From Rubrivirga marina (lineage in GTDB: Bacteria; Bacteroidota; Rhodothermia; Rhodothermales; Rubricoccaceae): a stretch of DNA of 64,000 bases. Shown here piece after piece: positions 25,211 to 34,211 of the stretch (the first letter of the stretch is position 1; the number at the start of each line of letters is the position of its first letter). A model generated the notes under the pieces. That model was not told where the DNA came from, did not search any database, and worked only from the letters and a program-made list of their open reading frames with translations. Location: positions 3,483,951 through 3,547,950 of the forward strand of contig NZ_MQWD01000001.1 in the NCBI RefSeq assembly GCF_002283365.1, in the 5' to 3' direction. The translations under genes were made by a program, and so were the position numbers.

Positions 25211-26830
25211 TTAGTGCGCGGGCGCGGCGGGGGCAGGCGGCGGCGTCAGCGCCACGTCGTCGGGCCACGCGACGGGCACCACGACGACTTCGTCGGGAGC
25301 GGCGTCGGCCACGGCAGCGGCCTTGAGCTCCGACGTCTCGAGGAGCGACCGGACGGCCCGCTCGCTCTGGGCGAGGAACGGCGACGGCCAGAACCCGAGG
25401 ATCAGCATGAGCGCGGCGAGCGGCACGAGGAGCCCGATCTCGCGGCCGTTGAGGTCCTTCATCGTCGTGTTGGCCTCGTTCGTGACCTCCCCGAAGAACG
25501 TCCGGTACACCATCCACAGGAGGTAGACGGCGGCGAAGATGACGCCCGTCGTCGCCACGGCGATGAGGACGGGGTTCCCGACCGTCGGCGAGTTCCACGA
25601 CCCGAGGAGGATCATGAACTCGCCCACGAACCCGTTGAGGCCCGGCAGGCCGGCCGAGGCGAACACGCTGAACAGCATGAAGAAGGTCAGGATCGGGACG
25701 GTCTGGGCGATCCCGCCGTAGTCGGCCATGGCCCGCGTGTGCCGCCGCTCGTACATCATGCCGATGATGAGGAACAGCGCGCCCGTCGAGATGCCGTGGT
25801 TGACCATCTGGATGAGCGAGCCCTGCACGGCGATCGTGTCGAAGGCGAACACGCCGAGGACCACGAATCCGAGGTGGCTCACCGACGAGTAGGCCACCAG
25901 CTTCTTGACGTCGGTCTGGGCGAACGCGACGAGCGCGCCGTACACGATGCCGATGACGGCGAGGATCGCGATCGGCATCGCCATGCGTTCGGAGGCGTTC
26001 GGGAAGAACGGGATGACGAACCGGAGCAGGCCGTACGTCCCCATCTTCAGGAGCACGCCGGCGAGCGCCACGGAGCCGCCCGTCGGGGCCTGCGTGTGCG
26101 CGTCGGGCAGCCAGGTGTGGAGCGGGAACAGCGGGACCTTGATCGCGAACGCCAGCGCGAACAGGCCGAACATGGCGTACTGCAGGCCCAGCGGCATCCC
26201 GAACTGAACCAGCTTGTACCAGTCGGTCGTGAACACGCCGCCGTTGACGGCGTCACCGGCCTCGAACCCGATCCACAGCACGCCCACGAGCATCAGCAAC
26301 GAGCCCACCAGCGTGTAGATGACGAACTTGATGGCCGCGTAGACCCGCTCCTCCCCGCCCCAGATCCCGATGATGAACACCATCGGGATCAGGGTGATCT
26401 CGAAGAAGATGTAGAACAGGAAGACGTCGAAGGCCGCGAACACGCCGAGCACGCCGGTCTCGAGAAGCAGCATGAGCGCGTAGTACCCCTTGTGCGCCTT
26501 GCCGATGTAGGTCCACGACGAGAGGACGATGATCGGCCCGAGGAGCGTCGTGAGCAGGATCAGCAGCAGGTTCAGCCCGTCGATCCCCACGAAGTACGAG
26601 ATGTCGACGGTGCCGAACCACGGGAGCCGCGTCGCGAGTTGAGGCGCTTCGGCGGTCGAGACGGCCGGGTCGAAGCCGAGCCACAGCCCGAGCGACAGGA
26701 CGAACGTGACGCCGGTCGTCGCGAGGGCCGCCCACCGGATCGACGACACCGACGGCAGCGCCAGGAGCGCCAGCGCGCCGAGCGCGGGCAGGAAGATGAC
26801 GAGCGAGAGGAGCCCGGGGATGTCAGCCAT
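25211..26830 (-). CDS. nuoM: NADH-quinone oxidoreductase subunit M
   Basis: Proton-pumping membrane subunit of complex I, 539 residues. Family blocks: LLETGVLGVFAAFDVFLFYI with FFEITLIPMVFIIGIWGG (key Glu), FALAFAIKVPLFPLHTWLPD with the TM7 Lys, APTGGSVALAGVLLKMGTYG, DVKKLVAYSSVSHLGFV and GLPGLNGFVGEFMIL. The hydrophilic C-terminal tail (about 45 residues, Ala/Pro/Val-rich) is longer than usual. It follows nuoL by 45 bp, and an unusual palindrome CTCGGCGCCGAG sits in that gap (26849-26860). Confidence 0.97.
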   Translation of the reverse strand: MADIPGLLSLVIFLPALGALALLALPSVSSIRWAALATTGVTFVLSLGLWLGFDPAVSTAEAPQLATRLPWFGTVDISYFVGIDGLNLLLILLTTLLGPIIVLSSWTYIGKAHKGYYALMLLLETGVLGVFAAFDVFLFYIFFEITLIPMVFIIGIWGGEERVYAAIKFVIYTLVGSLLMLVGVLWIGFEAGDAVNGGVFTTDWYKLVQFGMPLGLQYAMFGLFALAFAIKVPLFPLHTWLPDAHTQAPTGGSVALAGVLLKMGTYGLLRFVIPFFPNASERMAMPIAILAVIGIVYGALVAFAQTDVKKLVAYSSVSHLGFVVLGVFAFDTIAVQGSLIQMVNHGISTGALFLIIGMMYERRHTRAMADYGGIAQTVPILTFFMLFSVFASAGLPGLNGFVGEFMILLGSWNSPTVGNPVLIAVATTGVIFAAVYLLWMVYRTFFGEVTNEANTTMKDLNGREIGLLVPLAALMLILGFWPSPFLAQSERAVRSLLETSELKAAAVADAAPDEVVVVPVAWPDDVALTPPPAPAAPAH

Positions 26831-26875
26831 GGAGTCGAGAGGGTCGGCCTCGGCGCCGAGATGCGGGGAGCGGGC

Positions 26876-29017
26876 TTAGACGAACAGGACGAGCGCGACG
26901 ACGGCCACCACGCCCACCACGATGGCGAGCGCGTAGGTCTGGACCACACCGGTCTGCACGCCGCGGAGCCGCCCGGCCGCATCGCGCACGAGCCCGGCGA
27001 GCCCCATCACGCCGCCGTCGACGACGTTCTTGTCGAACGGCGCGAGCACCTTCCGGGCGCCCTCCACGGTGCCCTTGACGAACGTCGCGTTGTAGAACTG
27101 GTCCCAGCCCCAGACGTGGCTGGCGGGCGTGTAGAACAGGCCGAACACCTTCCGCGCCTTCCGGTCCGCCTCGGGACCCCGCGTGCCGAAGCGGAAGAAG
27201 TACACGGCCGCGCCGATGCCGAGGAGGGAGATGGCGGCGCCAAGCCCCAGGAGCGCCCACTCGACCGCGTGGGACGGCTTGTGCAGCTCGTACGGCGAGA
27301 CGCCCGCCCAGAGCGGGTCGAGGCTGTCCGCGACCGGCCCGAGGTGGTCGCCGTGACCGACGAGCCAACCGTGGATCCAGCTGCCCGGCAGGCCGATGTC
27401 CTCGAACACGGGCGGCAGCCCGAGGAAGCCGCCGACGACCGCGAGGGCCGCGAGCACGACGAGCGGGACGGTCATCGTCCACGGGCTCTCGTGCGGGTGC
27501 GTGTCCATCGAATCCGGCCAGCGCGGCGTGCCCTCGAACGTGAGGAGGTAGGCCCGCATCATGTAGATCGCGGTCAGCACCGCCGTCACGAGGCCCACGA
27601 TCCAGAGGACCCCGTAGCCGATGTGGGCTGACTGGCCGAACTCGAACGCCCGGAAGAGGATCTCGTCCTTCGAGAAGAAGCCGGCCAGCGGGGGGAGCCC
27701 GGCGATGGCGAGCGTCGAGATGAGAAACGTCCAGCGCGTGAGCGGCATGAACCGCTTGAGGCCGCCCATCGTCCGCATGTCCTGCGCATCGAACGGGCCG
27801 TCGTACGGCAGCGGGCTGTGGCGGAGCGGGTCCTGCGTCGCCTCCGAGTCGAGCGGCGTGTCGTGGCTGCCCGGACCGTGGTGGCTCGGGATCAGCCCCT
27901 TGTGCTCCAGCTCGTGCTCGACGTGGTGCATCGAGTGGATGACCGAGCCGGACCCGAGGAACAGGCACGCCTTGAAGAAGGCGTGGGTCATCACGTGGAA
28001 GATGGCCACGAAGAACGCCCCGACGCCGGCCGCCAGGAACATGTAGCCCAGTTGGCTCACCGTCGAGTAGGCCAGCACCTTCTTGATGTCGTTCTGCGTG
28101 ATGGCGACCGTCGCCGCCATGATGGCCGTCACGGCGCCGACGGTCGCGATGATCCAGAGCGCGCCCGAGGTGAGGACGAGCGGCGAGAGCCGGGCCAAGA
28201 GGTACAGGCCCGACGTCACCATCGTCGCAGCATGGATAAGCGCCGAGACCGGCGTCGGGCCAGCCATGGCGTCGGGGAGCCACACGAAGAGCGGGATCTG
28301 CGCGCTCTTACCGGTCGCCCCGATCAGCAGGAGGACCGTCACCCAGAACCCGGTGCCGCCGGCGAAGAGCGCGAGCGTCTCGGGCTGGAGCAGCGTCGCG
28401 AAGTCGAGCCCGAACGGCCCCTGCGTCGCGTCCGTGACCGTCTTGAAGATGATGAACATCGCCAGGAGGAAGGCGAAGTCGCCCACGCGGTTGACGATGA
28501 ACGCCTTGTTGGCCGCCGCCGAGTTCTTGAGGTCGGTGTACCAGAACCCGATGAGGAGGTAGCTGCACAGCCCGACGCCCTCCCACCCGAGGAACAGGAC
28601 CGGCAGGCTCTCCGCGAGCACCAGGTTGAGCATCGCGAAGATGAACAGGTTCAGGTACGCGAAGAACCGCCAGTACCCGGAGTCCCCGTGCATGTACCCG
28701 ATCGAGTACAGGTGGATGAGCGAGCCGACCCCCGTGACGATCATCGTCATGAGCAGCGAGAGCTCGTCGATCCGGTAGGCGAAGTCGACCCGGAGGTCGC
28801 CGGCCGTCATCCACGTGAAGTAGCGGACGACCTCGGCCCCCTCGAAGCCGAAGAACAGCATGCAGGTCACCGCGAACGGGACGGCGACGGCGGCCAGCGC
28901 CAGCCCGCCGAGCAGCCACTCCTGCTTCCGGTAGGCGGGCGAGAACAGGCCCATCATCCCGTTGAACGCCGCCACCAGGATCGGCGGGAGGAGGATGAGC
29001 CGGACGAGGAGTTCCAT
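26876..29017 (-). CDS. nuoL: NADH-quinone oxidoreductase subunit L
   Basis: Largest antiporter-like subunit of complex I with the long lateral helix; 713 residues. Motifs: LFLGWEGVGLCSYLLIGFWY, ANKAFIVNRVGDFAFLLAMF, SAQIPLFVWLPDAMAGPTPV, SALIHAATMVTSGLYLLAR, DIKKVLAYSTVSQLGYMFLA and the HAFFKACLFLGSGSVIH segment. A loop of about 45 residues after HHVEHELEHKG (residues about 365-410) is His/Asp/Pro-rich and longer than in E. coli. It is 84 bp downstream of nuoK; that gap contains a large inverted repeat. Confidence 0.97.
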   Translation of the reverse strand: MELLVRLILLPPILVAAFNGMMGLFSPAYRKQEWLLGGLALAAVAVPFAVTCMLFFGFEGAEVVRYFTWMTAGDLRVDFAYRIDELSLLMTMIVTGVGSLIHLYSIGYMHGDSGYWRFFAYLNLFIFAMLNLVLAESLPVLFLGWEGVGLCSYLLIGFWYTDLKNSAAANKAFIVNRVGDFAFLLAMFIIFKTVTDATQGPFGLDFATLLQPETLALFAGGTGFWVTVLLLIGATGKSAQIPLFVWLPDAMAGPTPVSALIHAATMVTSGLYLLARLSPLVLTSGALWIIATVGAVTAIMAATVAITQNDIKKVLAYSTVSQLGYMFLAAGVGAFFVAIFHVMTHAFFKACLFLGSGSVIHSMHHVEHELEHKGLIPSHHGPGSHDTPLDSEATQDPLRHSPLPYDGPFDAQDMRTMGGLKRFMPLTRWTFLISTLAIAGLPPLAGFFSKDEILFRAFEFGQSAHIGYGVLWIVGLVTAVLTAIYMMRAYLLTFEGTPRWPDSMDTHPHESPWTMTVPLVVLAALAVVGGFLGLPPVFEDIGLPGSWIHGWLVGHGDHLGPVADSLDPLWAGVSPYELHKPSHAVEWALLGLGAAISLLGIGAAVYFFRFGTRGPEADRKARKVFGLFYTPASHVWGWDQFYNATFVKGTVEGARKVLAPFDKNVVDGGVMGLAGLVRDAAGRLRGVQTGVVQTYALAIVVGVVAVVALVLFV

Positions 29018-29028
29018 CGGAGGGACGC

Positions 29029-29095
29029 GGGACTGGGGACTAGGGACTGGTGGGGATGCGGCGGCCGGGGTCCCTAGTCCCCAGCCGCCAGTCCC
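29029..29095. repeat. inverted repeat built on a G-rich heptamer, nuoK-nuoL gap
   Basis: GGGACTGGGGACTAGGGAC (29029-29047) pairs with GTCCCTAGTCCCCAG (29070-29084) and CAGTCCC (29089-29095). The left arm is itself three heptamers of type GGGACTR. It falls inside the nuo operon, so a read-through hairpin or an mRNA processing site is more likely than a full terminator. Confidence 0.7.
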
Positions 29096-29101
29096 GGGGC
29101 G

Positions 29102-29401
29102 CTAGCCCCTAAACAGTCGGAGCTCGTCGACGTTGATCGTGAGCTTGTTGCGGAACATGGCGATCACGATGGCGAGGCCGACGGCGGCCTCGGCCGCGGC
29201 GACACTCATCACGAAGAAGACCAGGATCTGGCCGTCGACGTCGCCGAACGCCTGGCTGAAGGCGACGAGCGTGAGGTTCACCGCGTTCAGCATGAGCTCG
29301 ATGCTCAGGAACACGACGATCACGTTCCGCCGGAGGAGCACGCCGAGCACGCCGATCGTGAAGAGCACGGCGCTCAGCGAGAGGTACCAGGTGAGATCCA
29401 T
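29102..29401 (-). CDS. nuoK: NADH-quinone oxidoreductase subunit K
   Basis: Small three-helix membrane subunit of complex I, 99 residues, full length. [39 protein letters not shown] with the conserved Glu, and [17 protein letters not shown] with the second Glu are the family signature. It starts at ATG 29401, 51 bp after nuoJ, and is followed by the inverted repeat before nuoL. Confidence 0.97.
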   Translation of the reverse strand: MDLTWYLSLSAVLFTIGVLGVLLRRNVIVVFLSIELMLNAVNLTLVAFSQAFGDVDGQILVFFVMSVAAAEAAVGLAIVIAMFRNKLTINVDELRLFRG

Positions 29402-29452
29402 GGGGAGCGGTCGGGGTGGCCAACGACCGCCCGAGGCGGCCGGGGCAGCGCG

Positions 29453-30046
29453 TCAGACGAAGCGCTTCTTGGCGAGGAGGACGGCGCCGATGGTCGCCGC
29501 CAGCAGGAGGGCACCGACGATCTCGAGCGTGAAGGCGTGCCGCGTCAGGAGCGCGACGCCGATCTGCTCGACCGACGTCGGGTCGAGGGGCACGACGGCG
29601 ACCTCGCCCTCGTCGATCACGGCGGCGTCGCCCTCCGGCCCGACGACGACGGCCTCATCCACGGGGTCGACGACGGCCACGGGCACGTCGGTGGGCGTCG
29701 GGAAGACGTCGATCTGCTCGGCGACGGCCGTCAGCAGGAGGGCCAGGACGGCGACGCCCCCCACAAACGCCACGGCCCGCTGCCACGTGAAGGCGCTCAG
29801 CCGCGGCGTCTCCTCCAGGTTGAGGAGCATGATCACGAACAGGAACAGGACCATGATGGCCCCGGCGTAGACCAGGATCTGGACGACCCCGATGAACGTC
29901 GCGTTCAGCGTGAGGTAGAGGCACGCGATGGCGAGCATCGTCTGGACCATCCAGAGCGCGCTGGCGACCGGGCTCCGCGAGATGAGCATGCCGAGCGAGC
30001 CGGCCACCGCGAACACGGCGAACACGAAGAAGAGGAACGTCTCCAC
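29453..30046 (-). CDS. nuoJ: NADH-quinone oxidoreductase subunit J
   Basis: Membrane subunit of complex I, 197 residues, five predicted helices. VETFLFFVFAVFAVAGSLGM begins the protein at GTG 30046; an open frame continues upstream to 30259 but it is charged and unlike NuoJ. Core block: ATFIGVVQILVYAGAIMVLF followed by LFVIMLLNLEE. A Val/Asp/Glu-rich hydrophilic insertion of about 45 residues (IDVFPTPTDVPVAV through VPLDPTSVEQ) separates helices 4 and 5. It is the first gene of the operon; a TTG-N21-TATCTTGG promoter lies upstream at 30102-30133. Confidence 0.95.
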   Translation of the reverse strand: METFLFFVFAVFAVAGSLGMLISRSPVASALWMVQTMLAIACLYLTLNATFIGVVQILVYAGAIMVLFLFVIMLLNLEETPRLSAFTWQRAVAFVGGVAVLALLLTAVAEQIDVFPTPTDVPVAVVDPVDEAVVVGPEGDAAVIDEGEVAVVPLDPTSVEQIGVALLTRHAFTLEIVGALLLAATIGAVLLAKKRFV

Positions 30047-30101
30047 GGGTCGGGGTGAGAGGGAGCCTGGGTCCGGGCAGAGGGCGCCCGGTGAGGGGCC
30101 G

Positions 30102-30133
30102 CCAAGATACCGGCCCTCCTCCGACGCGGACAA
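30102..30133 (-). promoter_or_regulatory. predicted promoter of the nuoJKLM operon
   Basis: On the minus strand TTG (30133-30131), 21 nt, then TATCTTGG (30109-30102), 56 nt before the nuoJ GTG. This fits the Bacteroidota primary-sigma promoter (-33 TTG, -7 TAnnTTTG). Inferred from pattern and position only. Confidence 0.5.
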
Positions 30134-30261
30134 CCGAGCGGCGATCCCCGCGGGATCTCTCGGTGAAGAGCCGCGCCGGCCGGCCCACGCCCCCCCTTGA
30201 GGCCGCCCCGGGCGCGCCGACGCAACCGGACGCGCCTCCGCCCCGTCTATCTTCGCCACGC

Positions 30262-31377
30262 ATGGACGCCCCGGCTCCCCCCTCCTCTCCGACTCGCGGG
30301 CGGCGCGTCCGCAAGCGCGACCTCGTGATCCCGGTCGCGCTGAGCCTCACGGCCGTCGGCATCATCCTGTGGGCCACGTGGGAGCCCGGGGCCTTCGCGC
30401 TCGTCCGGTCCTCGTTCAACCCGTGGATCTTCCTGGGCGCGATCGGCGCGCTCGGCCTGCAGATCACGGCGGGCGGGCTCCGGCTCCGGCACGTCTCTCG
30501 CGGGGCCCTCACGGTGAAGGGCGGGCTCCGGGCCCAGCTCACGTGGGACTTCATGTCGGCCGTGACGCCGTCGGCGATGGGGGGCGCCCCGTTCGCGGCG
30601 TTCTTCATCGCCAAGGAGAACGGCGCGGCCTACGGCCAGGTCACGGCGCTCATGCTGTTCACGATGCTCATGGACCAGCTCTGGTTCGCGACGCTCATCG
30701 TGATCCTGTACGTGTCGGCGATCTGGCTGCCGGTCTTCCCGACGGCCCTCGGCGCGGCCGGCATCGGGACCGTGGCGGCCTACCTCGGCGGGATGCTCAT
30801 CTACATCGCGTTCTTCGCCTACGCCACGCTCGTCAAGCCCGAGATCCTGGAGCGGTTTGCCAACTGGGTCGTCAGGTTCAAGTGGCTCCGGCGCTTCGAG
30901 CCGACCGTCCGGCGCGAGACGAAGAAGCTCCGCCACCAGGCGAGGGTCCTCCGCGGGCAGCCCCTGTCGTTCTACCTCAAGGGCGCCGGCTACACGCTGA
31001 TGTACTGGCTCGGGCGATACGGCATCGTGTTCCTGGTCGCCCTCAGCTTCTGGCGCGAGTTCCGGCACGTGCTGTTCGTGATGCGGACGGCCGGCCTGTG
31101 GCTCGCCGGCCTCGCCATGCCGACGCCCGGAGGCTCGGGTGGAATCGAGGCGCTCTACGTCCTGTACCTCGCCCCCCTCCTCCCGCCCGGGTACGGCGGA
31201 CCGGCGCTGCTGGCGTGGCGGGCGGTCGCCTACTACGGGGTCCTCGCCATCGGCCTCGTCGTCGCGGGCAGTGCCGTCCGCGCCCTGCTCGCCGGCGAGA
31301 CGCCGCCCGAGCAGCCGGTGCCCGACCTCGGGGAGGCCTCGGACGCGCCGCCCCGGCCCACCTCGGTGACCGCGTGA
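30262..31377 (+). CDS. flippase-like integral membrane protein (LPG synthase TM / UPF0104 family)
   Basis: 371 residues, about 8 transmembrane helices, basic N-terminus (RGRRVRKRDLVIPVAL). Family features: FMSAVTPSAMGGAPFAAFFI near residue 105 and MPTPGGSGGIEALYVLYLAP near residue 280, matching the lysylphosphatidylglycerol synthetase transmembrane domain family, here without the synthase domain. Role probably in lipid or polyprenyl-linked precursor handling; not determined. ATG 30262 is chosen; a TATCTTCG box ends 7 bp before it, implying a very short leader. Divergent from nuoJ; overlaps the following DUF72 gene. Confidence 0.82.
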   Translation: MDAPAPPSSPTRGRRVRKRDLVIPVALSLTAVGIILWATWEPGAFALVRSSFNPWIFLGAIGALGLQITAGGLRLRHVSRGALTVKGGLRAQLTWDFMSAVTPSAMGGAPFAAFFIAKENGAAYGQVTALMLFTMLMDQLWFATLIVILYVSAIWLPVFPTALGAAGIGTVAAYLGGMLIYIAFFAYATLVKPEILERFANWVVRFKWLRRFEPTVRRETKKLRHQARVLRGQPLSFYLKGAGYTLMYWLGRYGIVFLVALSFWREFRHVLFVMRTAGLWLAGLAMPTPGGSGGIEALYVLYLAPLLPPGYGGPALLAWRAVAYYGVLAIGLVVAGSAVRALLAGETPPEQPVPDLGEASDAPPRPTSVTA

Positions 31378-32432
31378 GCGTCCCCCGCCCCGTTCCCGAC
31401 CGCCGCGCCGAGGCCGACCGGTTCGACCTCCGCAAGGTCCACCCGGTCCTCCGGTTCGGCTCCGCCTCGGACCGCTACGCGGCGTGGATCGACCAGGTCT
31501 ACCCTCGCGACGTGTGGGCCGGCGAGGTCACGACGCGCAAGAAGTCGGTCGGCGGGCAGGCCTTCGAAGAGCGGCTCCTGCCCGTGGCGTCGGTCGAGGA
31601 CTACTTCCTGCACTTCGGCGTCCTCGAGATCGACTTCACGTACTACCGGCCGCTGGTCGAGGCGACCGGCAAGCCGTCGCCCCAGCTCTTCACGCTGGAG
31701 CACTACTCGGACGCCGCGCCGCCCAACGCGCGGTTCTTGCTGAAGGCGCCGCAGCAATACGTCGCCCGCCGGCTCCGGCGGAAGGTCGACGGGCGCTGGG
31801 CCTACGTGGAGAATCCCGACTACCTCGATCCGAAGGGGTTCACGGACCAGTTCCTCGTGCCGGCGCAGAAGAAGCTGGGCGTGAAGCTCGCCGGTGTCAT
31901 CCTCGAACAATCCTACGAGCGGGCGGCCGAGAGCCCGGACCCCGACGAGTTCGTGGCGGAGTGGGACCGCTTTATCGCCGAGGTGCCCAACGACGCGGCG
32001 TACCACCTCGAGGTCCGCTCGTCGCACCTCCTGTCGCCCGCCTACCTCGAGTGGCTCGCGAACCGCGACCTCGGGTTCTGCTTCTCACACTGGCAGTGGC
32101 TCCCTCCGATCATCGACCAGTGGCGGCTCGTGAATGAGCGGTTCACCTCAGGCTCGGGCGAGGCCGTGCTCCGGCTCGTCCAGCCGCGCGACATGGACTA
32201 CGCCGAGTCCTGGCGGCGGGCCTACCCGTTCGACGGTCCGGCCGCTGGTCTCAGCGATACGCGCGACGCGAACCGGATGATCGACGAGGCGACGGCGCTG
32301 ATGTACCAGGCCGTCGAGGCCGGCGTCGTGCTCAACGTCGTCGGCAACAACCGGGCGTGGGGCAACACGCCCGACCTCTGCCGGACGCTCGCCCACCGGT
32401 TCCTGGACTTCGCAGAGCGGAAGGGGGCGTAG
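31374..32432 (+). CDS. DUF72 (YecE-like) protein
   Basis: 352 residues, cytoplasmic. DUF72 proteins have a TIM-barrel-like fold and unknown function. Recognised from LRFGSASDRYAAWIDQVYP, FHFGVLEIDFTYYRPL-type segment (HFGVLEIDFTYYRPL), NARFLLKAPQQYVARRL, HLEVRSSHLLSPAYLEWL and the C-terminal LNVVGNNRAWGNTPDLCRTL. The GTG start at 31374 overlaps the stop of the flippase-like gene as GTGA, so the two are translationally coupled. Longer than the minimal family domain (about 240). Confidence 0.85.
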   Translation: MSVPRPVPDRRAEADRFDLRKVHPVLRFGSASDRYAAWIDQVYPRDVWAGEVTTRKKSVGGQAFEERLLPVASVEDYFLHFGVLEIDFTYYRPLVEATGKPSPQLFTLEHYSDAAPPNARFLLKAPQQYVARRLRRKVDGRWAYVENPDYLDPKGFTDQFLVPAQKKLGVKLAGVILEQSYERAAESPDPDEFVAEWDRFIAEVPNDAAYHLEVRSSHLLSPAYLEWLANRDLGFCFSHWQWLPPIIDQWRLVNERFTSGSGEAVLRLVQPRDMDYAESWRRAYPFDGPAAGLSDTRDANRMIDEATALMYQAVEAGVVLNVVGNNRAWGNTPDLCRTLAHRFLDFAERKGA

Positions 32433-32508
32433 GGCTCGCCTGCGGTTCGCGGGGGCGACGAGGGGGAATATGGAACGGGCAGCGAGTGCCCGACAGATAC
32501 CGGTCCGG

Positions 32509-32541
32509 CCGCCTCGGGCGCGGGGGCGCCGAGGCAGGCGG
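32509..32541. terminator. imperfect palindrome between convergent genes
   Basis: CCGCCTCGG (left) and CCGAGGCAGGCGG (right) around a G-rich loop, between the DUF72 stop (32432) and the convergent helix-hairpin-helix gene stop (32565). Same sequence family as 11515-11532. Likely bidirectional terminator. Confidence 0.45.
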
Positions 32542-32564
32542 AGTCGGGACCCGGGGTCCGACCG

Positions 32565-33233
32565 CTAGGCGGCGGCGGGCGGGAAGAGCGAGTAGATCGT
32601 CGCGACGGGCCGCTCCTCAGGCGCGTCCGGCGTCGGCTCCGCGGCCTCGGCCTGCGCCTCCGTGGCCTGCTCGGCGGCGACCTCGGCGCGGCGCTGGACG
32701 GCGGCGAGCTGAGCGACCTGCCGACGGAGCCGGCGCGCACGGCGGCGGGCCGAGCGGTTCAGGATCGAGTTGAGCTGGAGCCGGATGGCCTCGGTCGTCC
32801 GTGGGCCGATGCCCTCCAGGTCTTGGAGACGGCCATCGTGGGCTGCCCGCTCAAGTTCGGCGAGCGACTCGATACCGAGCTCATCGACGAGCCGCCGCGC
32901 GAGCCGCTCGCTCACGCCCGGAAGCGTGGCGAGGAGCGTGGCCGGGTCGTCGGCACGGAGGAGGCGGTCACGGAGGCCGATCCGTCCGGTCTCGACGTAC
33001 TGGGCGATGTGGTGGGCAAGGCTCACGCCGATGCCGGGCAGCGACATGAGCGCGTCACGCCCGCCCTCGCCGTACAACCGCGCGACGGGCTCCTCGAGGT
33101 CGCGCACCATGGCCGCGGCCTGGAGGTAGGCCTGCACGCGGTACGGGTTCGGCTCGCCCTGGCGGACGAGGACCTCGGCCATCTGGTCGAGCGCCTCGGC
33201 GAGTTCGATGTTGGTCGGTCCGATCGGAGACAT
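32565..33233 (-). CDS. helix-hairpin-helix DNA-binding protein (PolX N-terminal-like)
   Basis: 222 residues. The first 95 residues match the N-terminal helical region of bacterial PolX / DNA polymerase beta: NIELAEALDQMAEVLVRQGE, NPYRVQAYLQAAAMVRDLEE, MSLPGIGVSLAHHIAQYVET. Two more HhH motifs follow (TLPGVSERLARRLVDELGI and DLEGIGPRTTEAIRLQLN). The rest is an Arg-rich, then Ala/Glu-rich tail; there is no polymerase or PHP domain. Likely binds structured DNA. ATG 33233 is preferred; an upstream extension to 33599 has no family similarity. Confidence 0.8.
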   Translation of the reverse strand: MSPIGPTNIELAEALDQMAEVLVRQGEPNPYRVQAYLQAAAMVRDLEEPVARLYGEGGRDALMSLPGIGVSLAHHIAQYVETGRIGLRDRLLRADDPATLLATLPGVSERLARRLVDELGIESLAELERAAHDGRLQDLEGIGPRTTEAIRLQLNSILNRSARRRARRLRRQVAQLAAVQRRAEVAAEQATEAQAEAAEPTPDAPEERPVATIYSLFPPAAA

Positions 33234-33408
33234 GGCTCTGGAGTCAATGTGGTCCAAGATCGGGAGCCCGAGTGCCACCGGTTTGTCACACGATTGACCC
33301 CGTGCGAGTGGGGCGATCCCTGGGGTCCCCGAGGTCGATCCGACCGCCATCGGAGCGCACCCGGCGGGGCCCCGCGGACGGCTCGGCGGAGCGCGAGTCG
33401 ACCTCGCC

Positions 33409-33426
33409 CGCCTCGGCGCCGAGGCG
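33409..33426. terminator. perfect palindrome CGCCTCGGCGCCGAGGCG
   Basis: Identical 18-bp palindrome to 11515-11532. It lies between yceH (stop 33526) and the helix-hairpin-helix gene (start 33233), both on the minus strand, 100 bp after yceH. Candidate terminator of the upstream operon. The remaining intergenic bases show nothing else I can name. Confidence 0.55.
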
Positions 33427-33525
33427 AGACGGGTACACCACTCGATGTCCGGTTCACGCGGTTGGGGAAAGCGGGCGGGGCGGCATGGGACGCCGACGCC
33501 GGCGGTCCACCGTCGTCCCAGCGGC

Positions 33526-34173
33526 CTACTCGAACTGCTCGCGGAACGAGTCCATCTCAGCGCGCAGACGCTCGACTTCGGCTTCCAGCACCTCGACACG
33601 CTCTGCCAACGTCAGCCCGCCCGCGACCGGAACCGCCTCCTCTTCGGCCTCAGTGCTCGTGGCCGCGGCCTCGACCTCACCGGAGAGCGTGTGCGCGTAG
33701 CGATCCGTCGACTGGCCCGGCTCCCGCGGCAGACGCACGACGAGCGGGTCGTCGCGGTCGGACAGCATCCACAGCGCCTCTTCGGCGTCCTCCACGCTGG
33801 CGAAGTCGACGAGGCGGCTCGTCCGCGTGCGGATCTCGCCGGACGTCTGCGGCCCGCGGAGCATCAGCACGGCCAGAGCCGCCAGTTCGCGGCGCGACAA
33901 GTCGAGCGAGCGGTCGAGGTTGTGCCGGAACTTCGCGACCCGGTGCCCCGCCCCAGCCGACGTTCCCGCCAACCCGCGGCGCATGAGCCGCTCGGCGGCC
34001 TCCTTCACCTCGCGCTCCCCGTAGTCCGTCACCGGCTCACGCGACGATCTCTGGTTGCACGCGGCGACGAGCGCGTTCAGCGTGAGCGGGTACGCGTCAG
34101 GCGTGGCGAGGGCCTTCTCGACGAGCGCGCCGGCCACGCGCGTTTCGATCGGGTCGAGGGTGGGACGGGACAT
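33526..34173 (-). CDS. DUF480 / YceH family protein
   Basis: 215 residues, two winged-helix domains. Signature: LDPIETRVAGALVEKALATP, YPLTLNALVAACNQRSSREP, VTDYGEREVKEAAERLMRRG and LAALAVLMLRGPQTSGEIRT. A coiled coil ends the protein (LTLAERVEVLEAEVERLRAE). Function unproven; regulatory DNA binding is suspected for the family. ATG 34173 fits the family start; an in-frame ATG at 34230 would add 19 residues encoded by the heptamer repeat 34177-34211. It follows the pseudouridine synthase by 110 bp. Confidence 0.92.
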   Translation of the reverse strand: MSRPTLDPIETRVAGALVEKALATPDAYPLTLNALVAACNQRSSREPVTDYGEREVKEAAERLMRRGLAGTSAGAGHRVAKFRHNLDRSLDLSRRELAALAVLMLRGPQTSGEIRTRTSRLVDFASVEDAEEALWMLSDRDDPLVVRLPREPGQSTDRYAHTLSGEVEAAATSTEAEEEAVPVAGGLTLAERVEVLEAEVERLRAEMDSFREQFE

Positions 34174-34176
34174 GCA

Positions 34177-34211
34177 GGGGTACGGGGTACGGGGTACGGG
34201 GTACGGGGTAC
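34177..34211. repeat. tandem heptamer (GGGGTAC)5
   Basis: Five perfect copies of GGGGTAC in the leader of yceH, ending 3 bp before its ATG. With five copies the ATG at 34230 is in frame with yceH; a change of one copy would break that. Confidence 0.95.
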
